Of a stretch of DNA of 64,000 nucleotides, positions 1-8,750 are shown one piece after another (the first letter of the stretch is position 1; each line of letters starts with the position of its first letter). The DNA lies in contig NZ_QAOJ01000003.1 of the NCBI RefSeq assembly GCF_003050835.1, positions 124,001 through 188,000 on the forward strand, in the 5' to 3' direction. The notes beneath the pieces were generated by a model. It ran no database searches, was not told the DNA's origin, and worked only from the letters and a program-made list of their open reading frames with translations. A program made the translations under genes and the position numbers. This DNA comes from Pseudomonas sp. GV071 (GTDB taxonomy: Bacteria; Pseudomonadota; Gammaproteobacteria; Pseudomonadales; Pseudomonadaceae).

Positions 1-127
1 ACATCCAAAACATACGCTCTAAAAACCTCCCATACACTTTTACTTGATCGTCTATTTGATACATCTTTATATGTAAATTATCATCAGACAACACACGAAT
101 GTTATTTATAAAATCTTCTGTTTTCAT
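1..127 (-). CDS. Partial AT-rich CDS, function unknown
   Basis: An uninterrupted reading frame starts at an ATG at 127 and runs off the left edge. It gives 42 residues beginning MKTEDFINNIRVLSDDNLHI. Base composition is strikingly AT-rich compared with the GC-rich genes around it, which suggests horizontal origin. A stop (TAA) directly abuts the ATG on the same strand, as often happens when a small gene follows another. Size, composition and position would suit an immunity or accessory gene of a toxin cassette, but I recognise no family and that idea is inference. The C-terminus is not in the window. Confidence 0.5.
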   Translation of the reverse strand, partial: MKTEDFINNIRVLSDDNLHIKMYQIDDQVKVYGRFLERMFWM

Positions 128-134
128 TTAATGA

Positions 135-281
135 ACTCTTTTATTAATCATAGGTTTCGAAGAAAAACCCATGCTAGTTGTGTTTGAAATGTACAAGCCA
201 GGCAGCGCAAGGTTTATCCGCAGATTCCACTACACCACCGAATTCGATATCAACAACGGCAACATCATCCACAACCAGTAG
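135..281 (+). other. Ambiguous relic coding fragment beside AT-rich gene
   Basis: Two short open frames overlap here and neither is complete. The plus-strand frame ends at a TAG at 279-281. Its last ~30 codons are mostly C-ending, as in Pseudomonas genes, and read ...RRFHYTTEFDINNGNIIHNQ. The minus-strand frame ending at 178 also gives protein-like sequence (...ESADKPCAAWLVHFKHN) and stays open into the tetR tail. Neither has a convincing start or ribosome site. I read the stretch as the scar of a degraded gene between the foreign AT-rich segment and the core genome. Confidence 0.25.
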
Positions 282-303
282 CCCTGGCGTTCGACCAACG
301 GCT

Positions 304-966
304 TCAGTGCAATTGCGCCACCCGCTGCACCAACATGCCTTTGGTCTCAGCCAACCAGGCTAGCTGCTGCGCCGCGCTTAACTGCGCGGTAAGGCAGTAA
401 CGCCGCCCGCCCCATACGCTGGTCAGCCAGGCGTCGACGGTCTCCCCCGCTGGCTGGCGCGGCAGGTCGTGGCAGGCGGCGAATACTTCACGCCATTTGC
501 CGGCCAGTTCTTCGTAGGCGCGTTGTTGGTGTTTACGTTCGGCGATCTTGTATTCGAGTTCGATCAGGTCGTAGCCGAACATCGAGCGGTCGGGCTCAGG
601 TGGGTTGCAGCAGACTTCCAGCAGGCGTTCGACGCGTTCCTGCCAGCTCAGCCCAGTGGGCTGCACGACCTCGCTGTCCAGGCGTGCCAGCAGGCATTCG
701 ATGCCGTAGCGCACGTAGCCCGAGAGCAGCGCTTCCTTGCTGGGGAAGTAGTCGTAGAGGGTGCCGATGGCGACGCCGGCTTCCAGGGCCACGGCGCGGG
801 TGGTCAGGGTGCTCCAGCCCTGGCGCAGCCAAATCCGAACAAAGGCCTCGAAGATGGCCTCCACGGTGAAGATCGCGCGGGCCTGGCTGGGACGTTTGAG
901 TGGCTTGCTACGCGGCTTTGCCGGGCTGGCTGGCGGCGTGTTGGCGTTTCCGAACCCGCGCTTCAT
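304..966 (-). CDS. TetR/AcrR-family transcriptional regulator
   Basis: 220 residues. A basic N-terminal tail (~25 residues) leads into a TetR DNA-binding domain. The recognition-helix region LTTRAVALEAGVAIGTLYDY followed by FPSKEALL is the family signature. The C-terminal ligand/dimer domain carries no motif that names an inducer. The gene lies head-to-head with the DUF2855 gene across only 56 bp, so it probably represses itself and that gene. I could not see a clear operator palindrome in the gap. The start is the first ATG; no strong ribosome site precedes it. Confidence 0.85.
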   Translation of the reverse strand: MKRGFGNANTPPASPAKPRSKPLKRPSQARAIFTVEAIFEAFVRIWLRQGWSTLTTRAVALEAGVAIGTLYDYFPSKEALLSGYVRYGIECLLARLDSEVVQPTGLSWQERVERLLEVCCNPPEPDRSMFGYDLIELEYKIAERKHQQRAYEELAGKWREVFAACHDLPRQPAGETVDAWLTSVWGGRRYCLTAQLSAAQQLAWLAETKGMLVQRVAQLH

Positions 967-1022
967 GGTTAGCTCGTACTCTGTGGCGACACGCTACTCC
1001 CCACAAAAACCAGGAGCCCGTC

Positions 1023-2111
1023 ATGTCAGGTCGCAGCAACGTAACACGCCTTCTTACCGAAAAAAACGCACTGGATCAGAGCCATATCGAGCAGCACGAG
1101 GAAGACCTCGGCGCCGGCCCCGGCGAGATCGTGGTCAAGCTCGAACGCCTGTCGCTGACCACCAACAACATCACCTACGCCGCTTTTGGCGACTCGATGA
1201 ACTACTGGGATTTCTTTCCCACCGGCGACGCCGGCCTGGGCCATGTGCCGGTGTGGGGTTTTGCCGATGTGGTGGCCTCGGATGTGGAAGGCGTGGCCGT
1301 CGGCGAACGTTTTTATGGCTACTTCCCGATAGCCAGTTACCTGCGCATGAAGCCGGAGCGCGTTACCGACCGTGGCTTTTACGACGGTGCCGAACACCGC
1401 CGCAACCTGACTTCGGCCTATAACCAGTACACCCGCTGCAGTTGGGACCCGTATTACAGCCCGGCCACGGAGAACCTGCAGATTCTGCTCAAGCCGTTGT
1501 TTCTGACTTCAGCGATGCTGGCGGACTTTCTCCAGGACAACGACTTTTTCGGCGCCGCCCGTTTGGTGTTTTCCAGCGCGTCGAGCAAGACCGCGTTTGC
1601 CACGGCGGTATGCCTGGATGGCGCCGGTGTAGAACGAGTGGCGCTAACCTCGCGCAGCAACACCGCATTTGTCGCCGGCTTAGGTTGCTACGAGCAGAGC
1701 CTGGCCTATGACGACCTGAACCAACTGAGCACGGATCAGCCCACCCTGTACGTAGACTTCTCCAGCGACCTGGCGCTGCGCGACCGGGTCCACCAGCACT
1801 TCGGCAGCCAACTGGTGTACAGCTGCTGCGCGGGCTCGGCGCAGAACACTGATCCGGCGCAGCTCACCGCCATCACCGGACCGCAGCCGCAGCTGTTCTT
1901 CGCGCCCATTCAACTGCGCAAGCGCAATGCCGATTGGGGGCCGGTGAAAGTGTCCGAGCATATTGGCGAGGGGCTGGTGCGCTTTTATGACCAGGTCACA
2001 CCGCTGTTGGAGGTAAAGGTGAACCAGGGGTTTGCGGCGGCGCAGGGGCTGATCAGCCAGCTGTACCACGGCCAGGTGTCGCCCAAAGAGGGACATATCG
2101 TGGAGTTGTGA
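1023..2111 (+). CDS. DUF2855 family protein (MDR-like)
   Basis: 362 residues starting MSGRSNVTRLLTEKNALDQ. The start is chosen because an AGGAG-type ribosome site lies just upstream; an earlier in-frame start would run into the divergent tetR. The sequence resembles DUF2855: KLERLSLTTNNITYAAFGDS near residue 40, and a central segment (RLVFSSASSKTAF) like the cofactor-binding half of medium-chain reductases. It lacks the classic GxGxxG loop and zinc ligands, so catalysis is uncertain. It is likely controlled by the divergent TetR protein. No specific substrate can be inferred. Confidence 0.8.
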   Translation: MSGRSNVTRLLTEKNALDQSHIEQHEEDLGAGPGEIVVKLERLSLTTNNITYAAFGDSMNYWDFFPTGDAGLGHVPVWGFADVVASDVEGVAVGERFYGYFPIASYLRMKPERVTDRGFYDGAEHRRNLTSAYNQYTRCSWDPYYSPATENLQILLKPLFLTSAMLADFLQDNDFFGAARLVFSSASSKTAFATAVCLDGAGVERVALTSRSNTAFVAGLGCYEQSLAYDDLNQLSTDQPTLYVDFSSDLALRDRVHQHFGSQLVYSCCAGSAQNTDPAQLTAITGPQPQLFFAPIQLRKRNADWGPVKVSEHIGEGLVRFYDQVTPLLEVKVNQGFAAAQGLISQLYHGQVSPKEGHIVEL

Positions 2112-2159
2112 CCGCTGCGGTTTTGACGCTCTGGCGATAGTGGCCGTTACTCGGTCAAG

Positions 2160-2285
2160 GGTTTCGGGGCTAGAGCCAGGCAAGGCGAAAGTCGGCTTTA
2201 CAGCGCAGCGTACTTAAGTACGTGAGCATTTAAAGTCGGCTTTCAACGCCGCATGGCCGACGACCCGGAAGCCGAAATAATCGAC
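2160..2285. repeat. Pseudomonas-type intergenic palindromic repeat
   Basis: The gap after the DUF2855 gene holds two direct copies of AAAGTCGGCTTT (about 2188-2199 and 2232-2243) flanking a perfect 14-base palindrome, CGTACTTAAGTACG, at 2209-2222. The outer parts (CAAGGCGAAA ... CAACGCCGCATGGCC) look like a dispersed intergenic element I associate with pseudomonads from memory. No open frame is convincing here. Confidence 0.45.
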
Positions 2286-2291
2286 AAATAA

Positions 2292-2317
2292 AAAGCCCCG
2301 CACTTGGCGGGGCTCTT
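2292..2317 (-). terminator. Rho-independent terminator of the PiT gene
   Basis: GC hairpin AGCCCCGC / GCGGGGCT with an A-run on the plus strand, which becomes a T-run on the minus-strand transcript. It sits just past the stop of the phosphate transporter. Confidence 0.8.
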
Positions 2318-2319
2318 TA

Positions 2320-3792
2320 TTAGTCGACGAACCGTGTGGCTAACCAGAACAGGCTGGCAGCCAGGCCCATCGAGATAGGCAGCGTCAGCAACCAGGCCAA
2401 CAGGATATTGCGCACGGTGCCGCCCTGCAGGCCACTTTTGTTGGCGACCATGGTGCCGGCCACGCCGGAGGACAGCACGTGGGTGGTGGACACCGGCAGG
2501 CTGAACACGTTGGCCAGGCCGATGGCGCAGGCGGCGGTGATCTGGGCCGACATGCCCTGGGCGTAGGTCATGCCCTGCTTGCCGATCTTCTCGCCGATGG
2601 TCAGTACCACGCGTTTCCAGCCGACCATGGTGCCGATACCCAGCGCCAGGGCCACGGCCAGAATCACCCAGAACGGTGAGTATTCGGTGGTGGCGGTGAG
2701 GTCTTTGCGCAGCTTGTCGAGGTCGGCTTTTTCACGGGAAGCCAGGCCATCGAGCTTGCCGACTTTCTTCGCGGTGTCATCCAGGCACAGCAGGTAACGA
2801 CGCACCTGGATGCGGGTGTCTGGTGCCAGGCTGTGGTAGTCGGTCACGCCCTTGAGGTCGCTCAACAGGCCGGCGATGGTGGCTTCGGTCTGCTGCGGGT
2901 TGCAGCGGAACAGCTCAGGCATCTCGGCGGTGTTGGCTTTACCCAGGGCCAGAAACTCGCCGAGGCTGTCGCGGTTGCGGTCGTAGAACTGGCTCAGGTG
3001 AATGGTCGCATCACGGGTGCGTTCGATCTGGTAGGTGGTGCTGTTCAGGTCGAGCACGAACTGCGCCGGCACAATACCGATGAGCACCAGCATGATCAGG
3101 CCGATGCCCTTCTGGCCATCGTTGGAGCCGTGCACGAAGCTCACGCCCATGGCCGACAACACCAGCACCAGGCGATTCCAGAACGGTGGGTGTTTCTTGT
3201 CGTCGATCTTGCGGCGCTGTTCCGGAGTCTTGTGCATCTTCGACAGCGGGCGCCACCATTTCAGACCGAGCAGCACCAGGGCCGCAACGACAAAACCGGC
3301 AATTGGCGAGGCGATCAGCGACATGCCGATGTCGATCGCTTTCTGCCAGTTGACGCCATCGGCCAGCGGAATGTCGCTGATCAGGGCGTTGGCCAGGCCG
3401 ACACCGAGGATCGAACCGATCAGGGTGTGCGAGCTGGAGGCCGGGATACCGAAGTACCAGGTGCCCAGGTTCCAGGTAATAGCTGCCGCCAACAACGAGA
3501 ACACCATGGCCAGACCGTGGCCGGTGTTGACGTTGATCAGCAGCTCGACCGGCAGCAAATGCACGATGGCATAGGCCACGCCGACACCACCGAGCAATAC
3601 ACCGAGGAAGTTGAAAACACCGGAGAGCATCACCGCCAGGTGTGGCGGCATGGCTTTGGTATAGATCACGGTCGCCACCGCGTTAGCGGTGTCATGGAAG
3701 CCGTTGATGAACTCGAAGAACAGGACGAACGCCAGGGCCAGGATCAGGCTGACAAGCACCCAGGGTTCCAGCCCGCTGAAAAGATCGAACAT
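2320..3792 (-). CDS. PiT-family inorganic phosphate transporter
   Basis: 490 residues, an integral inner-membrane protein. The N-terminal half carries the PiT signature FINGFHDTANAVATVIYTKA near residues 28-47, and the duplicated C-terminal half carries ANVFSLPVSTTHVLSSGVAG. A second signature-like stretch, GSNDGQKGIG, lies near residue 222. A long polar loop (~residues 250-370) separates the halves, as in proteobacterial PitA. It should take up phosphate as a metal-phosphate complex with protons. No Pho box was evident upstream, consistent with the constitutive, low-affinity role usual for the family. It stands alone and has its own terminator. Confidence 0.92.
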   Translation of the reverse strand: MFDLFSGLEPWVLVSLILALAFVLFFEFINGFHDTANAVATVIYTKAMPPHLAVMLSGVFNFLGVLLGGVGVAYAIVHLLPVELLINVNTGHGLAMVFSLLAAAITWNLGTWYFGIPASSSHTLIGSILGVGLANALISDIPLADGVNWQKAIDIGMSLIASPIAGFVVAALVLLGLKWWRPLSKMHKTPEQRRKIDDKKHPPFWNRLVLVLSAMGVSFVHGSNDGQKGIGLIMLVLIGIVPAQFVLDLNSTTYQIERTRDATIHLSQFYDRNRDSLGEFLALGKANTAEMPELFRCNPQQTEATIAGLLSDLKGVTDYHSLAPDTRIQVRRYLLCLDDTAKKVGKLDGLASREKADLDKLRKDLTATTEYSPFWVILAVALALGIGTMVGWKRVVLTIGEKIGKQGMTYAQGMSAQITAACAIGLANVFSLPVSTTHVLSSGVAGTMVANKSGLQGGTVRNILLAWLLTLPISMGLAASLFWLATRFVD

Positions 3793-3910
3793 GTGGTTTT
3801 CTGTTCAGGTCGAAAGGGGGCGCGATTATGCCAGATAACCGCAGCGTGAAAATCTCAAAACTGCTGGCTGGTAACGCTAGCAGAGAAAATCCGTCACGCC
3901 ACGGTCACAA

Positions 3911-3936
3911 AGCCCACAGCCCGCGCGGGCTGTGGC
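3911..3936 (-). terminator. Probable terminator of MFS gene
   Basis: Perfect inverted repeat CCACAGCCCGCGCGGGCTGTGG just beyond the MFS stop. On the minus strand it is followed only by a short TTTGTG, so termination may be weak. Confidence 0.5.
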
Positions 3937-3952
3937 CTGGTGCGGCAAATTG

Positions 3953-5137
3953 TTACTGGGAGGCGACGGGCTTGTTTCGCGGACGGAGCATCCACGCCAG
4001 GGCAATCATGCTCACAGCAAGACCGGTGAGCACGATAAACGGCACCTGGTAACTGCCGGTGAGGTCGCGCACCAGGCCGGTCAGAATCGGCGTGAAGCTG
4101 CTGATGCTGTAGCCGGCGCAGAGCATCATGGCGGTCCAGCGGCTGACTGCCAGCGGCGTGTTCACTTCATACATCGGCAGCACCAGCGACAGCGCGAACG
4201 AACCGCTGAGGGCCAGGCCCAGCAGCAGCGCCCAGAGCTGCGGCAGCACCTGCGGCATAAACGAGATCATGCCCAGGCACAGGCTCGAAATGATGGCGCA
4301 CATCAGCAGCAGCTGGGCGCGGTTGTCGTAACGCTGGGCCAGCCAAGGCAGCACGAAGGCGCTCGGCAGGCCGATCATCATGAACGAGCTGAACAGGGTG
4401 TTGCTCTGCGACGGGTCGAAGCCCACTTCGTGGTAGCGGGCAGTGAGCCAGGTGGTCAGCGTATAGAACAGCCCGGCCTGAATGGCGAAGAAACCGGTAA
4501 TCACCCAAGCCCGCGGTTCACGCCAAGGCAAACCACCGCCGCTGCCCACTTCGGCAGGGTCTTCGTGTATGTTCGGCACGAACAGCCACAACAGTACCGC
4601 CAGCAACGCCGGCACCGCCCAGATCGCCAGGCCCCAGTGCCAGCGCTCGCCAAGCAGGCCGGTCAACGGCCCGGTCAACACCGCGCCGCCGGCGCCGCCG
4701 ATGGTCATGCTCAGGGAGTACCAGGCCACCACGCGGCCGACCTTGCCGACAAAATGGCGTTTGATAAAGCCCGACAGCAGCGGCCCGGCGACCGCGATCC
4801 CAGCGCCGACAAACACTGCGCTGCCAATCAGCACCACGCTGTTATGGCTGGCCAGGCGCACCACCAACGCGCCAGCAATCAACGCCATACAACCGGTGAT
4901 GGTGCGCTCCAGGCCAAAGCGTACCGCCAGACGCGGCGCCATCGGCGCCAGCAGGCCCATGCACAGCACCGGCAAGGCGGTGGTCAGCGCTATCAGGCCG
5001 CGGCTCAGATTGAGTTCATTGGCGATCTGTTCGATCAGGGGAGCGAGGGAGGTGATGCCAGGGCGCAAATTGATAGCGGCCAGCACCAGGGCGACAAACA
5101 GCAAGCCCCGAGAGATGGGTTTCACGAGAGTAGTCAC
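3953..5137 (-). CDS. CynX/NimT-family MFS transporter
   Basis: 394 residues with about twelve hydrophobic segments. The N-terminus (LVLAAINLRPGITSLAPLIE) and the arrangement of Gly/Pro-rich helices match the CynX/NimT branch of the major facilitator superfamily, which includes cyanate and 2-nitroimidazole transporters. No cyanase or carbonic anhydrase gene is adjacent, so cyanate is not supported as substrate. The gene follows the SDR gene on the same strand, 109 bp away, and could be co-transcribed with it. Its substrate remains unknown. Confidence 0.85.
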   Translation of the reverse strand: MTTLVKPISRGLLFVALVLAAINLRPGITSLAPLIEQIANELNLSRGLIALTTALPVLCMGLLAPMAPRLAVRFGLERTITGCMALIAGALVVRLASHNSVVLIGSAVFVGAGIAVAGPLLSGFIKRHFVGKVGRVVAWYSLSMTIGGAGGAVLTGPLTGLLGERWHWGLAIWAVPALLAVLLWLFVPNIHEDPAEVGSGGGLPWREPRAWVITGFFAIQAGLFYTLTTWLTARYHEVGFDPSQSNTLFSSFMMIGLPSAFVLPWLAQRYDNRAQLLLMCAIISSLCLGMISFMPQVLPQLWALLLGLALSGSFALSLVLPMYEVNTPLAVSRWTAMMLCAGYSISSFTPILTGLVRDLTGSYQVPFIVLTGLAVSMIALAWMLRPRNKPVASQ

Positions 5138-5246
5138 GTAGCGACGACCAGGCAGGCCGGGCCAGCAACCCTACTATCCAACGGCGGTGGCAAACAAGCC
5201 TGGCCGGCAAATTAATTGACCAGCCAGACAAGTTTTTAGCCCAGGC

Positions 5247-6050
5247 TTATTTACCCTTGGCGCGCATCTTCTCGGCCATCACGGCCATTTCGTTGTACAG
5301 CGCCTCGGGGTTCTTCTGCTTCAGTGCCCAGGCCATACGGCCTTGCTCGTGGGGCAGAATCATGAACTCGTTGTTGGCCACCGAGGTATAGATGTAGTCG
5401 GCGATATCGGCGGCGCTGATCGGGCTGCTTTCCAGCAATTTGCCGACCTGGGCTTTCATGGTCGGGGTCGGGCCGCGGAAGGAGTCCATCAGGTTGGTCT
5501 GGAAGAACGATGGGCAGACCACGTGGACGCCGATCTCTTGTTGCTTGAGTTCGGCCAACAGGCTTTCCGAGAGGGCTACCACGCCGGCTTTGGCGACGTT
5601 GTAGTTGCTCATCGCCGGGCCTTGCATCAGGGCGGCCATGGAGGCGATGTTGATGATCTTGCCTTTGCTGCGTTCCAGCAGCGGCAGGAAGGCCTTGCAG
5701 CCTTTGACCACGCCCATCAGGTTGATGGAGATCTGCCAGTCCCAGTCTTCCAGCGACAGGTCGCTGAAGAACCCGCCCGAGGCGACACCGGCGTTGTTGA
5801 CGATCACGTCGACGCCGCCGAACTTGGTTTCGCAGGCCTGCGCCAGGGCAGTCAGCTGGCTGTAGTCGCGCACGTCGCAACGGAGGGTGAAGCCGTCGCC
5901 GCCGGCTTCGCGGACCAGTTTCAGGGTTTCCGCCAGGCCCGGCTCGCTGACATCGGACAGCGCCAATTGCCAGCCTTCGCGCGCCCAACGCAACGCGATT
6001 TCGCGGCCCAAGCCAGAACCCGCGCCGGTGATCATGATGCGATTTTGCAT
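5247..6050 (-). CDS. Short-chain dehydrogenase/reductase
   Basis: 267 residues, classical SDR. The dinucleotide-binding motif TGAGSGLG is at residues 8-15, NNAG near residue 88, the catalytic Ser in INIAS (~136-140), and YNVAK (Tyr ~153, Lys ~157). The residues following Ser and Tyr are typical of an active enzyme. The variable C-terminal substrate region (FFQTNLMDSF) does not identify a substrate. Most relatives are annotated only as SDR oxidoreductases. The start codon begins MQNRIMITGAG, directly at the Rossmann fold. Confidence 0.9.
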   Translation of the reverse strand: MQNRIMITGAGSGLGREIALRWAREGWQLALSDVSEPGLAETLKLVREAGGDGFTLRCDVRDYSQLTALAQACETKFGGVDVIVNNAGVASGGFFSDLSLEDWDWQISINLMGVVKGCKAFLPLLERSKGKIINIASMAALMQGPAMSNYNVAKAGVVALSESLLAELKQQEIGVHVVCPSFFQTNLMDSFRGPTPTMKAQVGKLLESSPISAADIADYIYTSVANNEFMILPHEQGRMAWALKQKNPEALYNEMAVMAEKMRAKGK

Positions 6051-6164
6051 AGTGAGGCTGCCTTTTCTTATAGGTGTCAGGGGTGGTGAGTGATCCCAGT
6101 GTAGCGAAGGCTTTCGCCCGGCCCACGCACCATTAGGCTGCTGAATGAGCCAAGCAAACCAGGC

Positions 6165-6545
6165 TCATGCCTGGCCCTTTGCAGACCGCAGGGCAGCCCG
6201 AATCACATACAGATAAACCGCCACATTGAGCACCAACACCACCGCACCAAAGCCCAGCTGCATCTCGGCGGTAAGCCCACGCGGATAGATCAGTGGGATC
6301 AGGTAATACTCGATAAAACCGCCCTCATACCCCTGCTGGCCGGCGGCCTGACGCAGGTGGTTTTCCAACGGCGTGAGCGGGCAATACAGGTGCAGGAATT
6401 CCACCGCCATCCCCCAGGCCACGGCCGGCAGATGCAAGGCCACTAGCCAGCGCCAACGCAACACCAGCAGGCCTCCGAACAGCACAAACAGAATGAACAG
6501 CAGGTGCACCAGCACCACCGTGTCGGCCCCCAAACGAAACCACAT
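6165..6545 (-). CDS. DUF2784 membrane protein
   Basis: 126 residues with three to four transmembrane helices. A conserved-looking middle reads HLYCPLTPLENHLRQAAGQQGYEGGFIEYYLIPLIYP, shown here as a motif of DUF2784: CPLTPLE followed by GGFIEYYL. Function of the family is unknown. The gene is separate from the SDR gene by 114 bp on the same strand. Confidence 0.85.
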   Translation of the reverse strand: MWFRLGADTVVLVHLLFILFVLFGGLLVLRWRWLVALHLPAVAWGMAVEFLHLYCPLTPLENHLRQAAGQQGYEGGFIEYYLIPLIYPRGLTAEMQLGFGAVVLVLNVAVYLYVIRAALRSAKGQA

Positions 6546-6690
6546 GACCCCTCCTCCTCCTCGTGTTGCACAAATAACCTGAATTATTGGAAAGCCGGCC
6601 CAGTCGTAATAAATAGACGAGGCAAGCGCAGCGGTTATGCCGCCTCTGAAGGAAGTTGCACTTTATGGTCTAGAACAAGGAATCCAAACC

Positions 6691-6849
6691 ATGGGCCTCA
6701 GCACAATTCTGATCGTCGTACTTATTCTCCTCCTGGTCGGCGGCCTGCCGCTGTACCCGCACTCCAGAAGCTGGGGCTACGGCCCGTCGGGCATTCTGGG
6801 CACCATTCTGATCATCGTGATCATTCTGGCGCTGCTTGGCAGGATCTAG
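6691..6849 (+). CDS. DUF3309 small hydrophobic protein
   Basis: 52 residues, MGLSTILIVVLILLLVGGLP at the start and GPSGILGTILIIVIILALLG near the end: two hydrophobic segments joined by a polar PHSRSWGY linker. This layout matches DUF3309, small membrane proteins of unknown role found in many proteobacteria. An AAGGAAT ribosome site lies seven bases before the ATG. A strong terminator follows, so it is a single-gene transcript. Confidence 0.8.
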   Translation: MGLSTILIVVLILLLVGGLPLYPHSRSWGYGPSGILGTILIIVIILALLGRI

Positions 6850-6864
6850 TTCCTCGCTGGCAAT

Positions 6865-6895
6865 AAAAAGCCCCGCACAAAGCGGGGTTTTTTAT
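6865..6895 (+). terminator. Rho-independent terminator after DUF3309
   Basis: Stem AGCCCCGC/GCGGGGTT with an ACAAA loop and a T-run. The A-run on the other side would also let it stop minus-strand transcription. Confidence 0.85.
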
Positions 6896-6923
6896 TGCCA
6901 GCAAAGCACCATCCCTGCAACTC

Positions 6924-7012
6924 CGTCATTCCAGCGCAGGCTGGAATCCAGATTCTTACGACGGACGATGTTCGCCGCAGCATTCTGGATTCCAGCCTTC
7001 GCTGGAATGACG
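6924..7012. repeat. MITE-like inverted repeat element
   Basis: Arms of 30 bases (6924-6953 and 6983-7012) are inverted copies differing at two positions. They begin CGTCATTCCAGCG and each contains its own small palindrome (CATTCCAGC..GCTGGAATc). A 29-base centre separates them. This is the structure of a dispersed hairpin element. It sits between two terminators and interrupts nothing. Confidence 0.7.
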
Positions 7013-7043
7013 ACGGTAGATGGGATGATAGTGACAGGAGCAC

Positions 7044-7069
7044 AAAAAAAGGCGGCCCTAGGGCCGCCC
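7044..7069 (-). terminator. Terminator of actP operon
   Basis: Perfect 18-base palindrome GGCGGCCCTAGGGCCGCC with seven A on the plus strand, giving a minus-strand U-tract, 23 bp past the actP stop. Confidence 0.85.
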
Positions 7070-7091
7070 AAATCACTCAGAGTCTTGCTAC

Positions 7092-8750
7092 TTAGTGAGC
7101 CGCTGCACCACTGGCACCCAGGCCGGTTTGCGAGCGGACGAACTGCGGCAGGAAGCGCGCGCGTTCTTCACCGGCCGAGGTGGATTTGTCGGTAATCGAG
7201 AAAATCCAGATACCGGCAAAGGCCACAAACATCGAGAACAGCGCCGGGTATTCGTACGGGAAGATCGCCTTGGCGTTGCCCAGTACCTGTACCCAGATGG
7301 TTGGGCCGAGGATCATCAGACCGACTGCGGTCAACAGACCCAGCCAGCCACCAATCATGGCGCCACGGGTGGTGAGGTTTTTCCAGTACATGGAAAGGAA
7401 CAGCACCGGGAAGTTGCAGCTGGCAGCGATGGAGAATGCCAGGCCAACCATGAAGGCGATGTTCTGTTTCTCGAAGAGAATACCCAGGCCGATGGCGAGA
7501 ACGCCGAGGGCGATGGTGGTGATCTTCGATACGCGCAGCTCATCTTTCTCGTTGGCTTTGCCGCCTTTGATCACGCTGGCATAGATGTCGTGGGACACCG
7601 CCGACGCGCCGGCCAGGGTCAGACCCGCCACTACCGCCAGAATGGTGGCGAAGGCTACGGCCGAGATAAAGCCCAGGAACAGGCTGCCACCGACCGCGTT
7701 GGCCAGGTGTACCGCCGCCATGTTGTTACCACCCAACAGCGCGCCCGCTGCATCTTTGAACGCCGGGTTGGTGCTGACCAGCAGGATCGCGCCGAAGCCG
7801 ATGATAAAGGTCAGGATGTAGAAGTAGCCGATGAAACCAGTGGCGTAGAACACGCTCTTACGGGCTTCTTTGGCGTCACTCACGGTGAAGAAGCGCATCA
7901 GGATGTGCGGCAGGCCAGCGGTACCGAACATCAGCGCCAGGCCCAGCGAGATCGCCGAAACCGGGTCACTGACCAAGGCGCCAGGGCTCATGATCGCCTG
8001 ACCTTTGGCGTGCACTTTCACCGCTTCGGAGAACAGCGTGCCGAAGTCGAAGTTGACGGTTTTCATCACCATCAAGGCCATGAACGAAGCGCCCGAGAGC
8101 AGCAGCACGGCTTTGATGATCTGTACCCAGGTGGTCGCCAGCATGCCGCCGAACAGCACGTAGAGCACCATCAGAATGCCGACCAGAATCACCGCCACGT
8201 GGTAGTCGAGACCGAACAGCAGCTGGATCAGCTTGCCGGCACCGACCATCTGCGCGATCAGGTAGAACGCCACCACCACCAGCGAACCGCTGGCCGACAG
8301 GGTGCGAATTTCTTTCTGCTTGAGGCGATAGGAAGCCACGTCGGCAAAGGTGTATTTGCCCAGGTTACGCAGGCGTTCGGCGATCAGGAACAGAATGATC
8401 GGCCAGCCCACCAGGAAACCGATCGAGTAGATCAGGCCGTCATAACCGGAGGTGTACACCAGCGCGGAAATACCCAGGAACGAGGCCGCCGACATGTAGT
8501 CGCCCGCGATCGCCAGGCCGTTCTGGAAACCGGTGATTTTGCCGCCAGCGGCGTAGTGATCGGCGGTGGAGTTGTTTTTCTTCGACGCCCAGTAGGTGAT
8601 GAACAAGGTGGCGCCGACAAAGGCGACGAACATGACGATGGCCGCCACGTTGATCGGTTGGCGTTGCACCGCGCCGGAAATGGCATCGGCAGCCCACAGG
8701 GCCGGCGCGAAGGCGAGCAGCGCGCACGCAGCAAGGTTACGGGCGATCAT
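7092..8750 (-). CDS. actP: Cation/acetate symporter ActP
   Basis: 552 residues. An N-terminal signal-like segment ends ALWAAD, followed by about thirteen transmembrane helices of the sodium:solute symporter family. [20 protein letters not shown] near residues 85-104 and the [14 protein letters not shown] segment near 290 are characteristic of ActP. It imports acetate and other short carboxylates with a cation across the inner membrane. The start overlaps the stop of yjcH by 4 bp, so the pair is translationally coupled, as in other proteobacteria where it usually follows acs. acs itself is not here. Confidence 0.93.
   Translation of the reverse strand: MIARNLAACALLAFAPALWAADAISGAVQRQPINVAAIVMFVAFVGATLFITYWASKKNNSTADHYAAGGKITGFQNGLAIAGDYMSAASFLGISALVYTSGYDGLIYSIGFLVGWPIILFLIAERLRNLGKYTFADVASYRLKQKEIRTLSASGSLVVVAFYLIAQMVGAGKLIQLLFGLDYHVAVILVGILMVLYVLFGGMLATTWVQIIKAVLLLSGASFMALMVMKTVNFDFGTLFSEAVKVHAKGQAIMSPGALVSDPVSAISLGLALMFGTAGLPHILMRFFTVSDAKEARKSVFYATGFIGYFYILTFIIGFGAILLVSTNPAFKDAAGALLGGNNMAAVHLANAVGGSLFLGFISAVAFATILAVVAGLTLAGASAVSHDIYASVIKGGKANEKDELRVSKITTIALGVLAIGLGILFEKQNIAFMVGLAFSIAASCNFPVLFLSMYWKNLTTRGAMIGGWLGLLTAVGLMILGPTIWVQVLGNAKAIFPYEYPALFSMFVAFAGIWIFSITDKSTSAGEERARFLPQFVRSQTGLGASGAAAH

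Noticed and set aside
3953..5137. Calling the MFS protein a cyanate transporter
   Set aside because: Family resemblance is to CynX/NimT broadly, and no cyanase or cyn regulator is adjacent.
3932..5215. 427-codon open frame antisense to the MFS gene
   Set aside because: Gln/His/Arg-rich nonsense composition; the opposite strand encodes a regular twelve-helix transporter.
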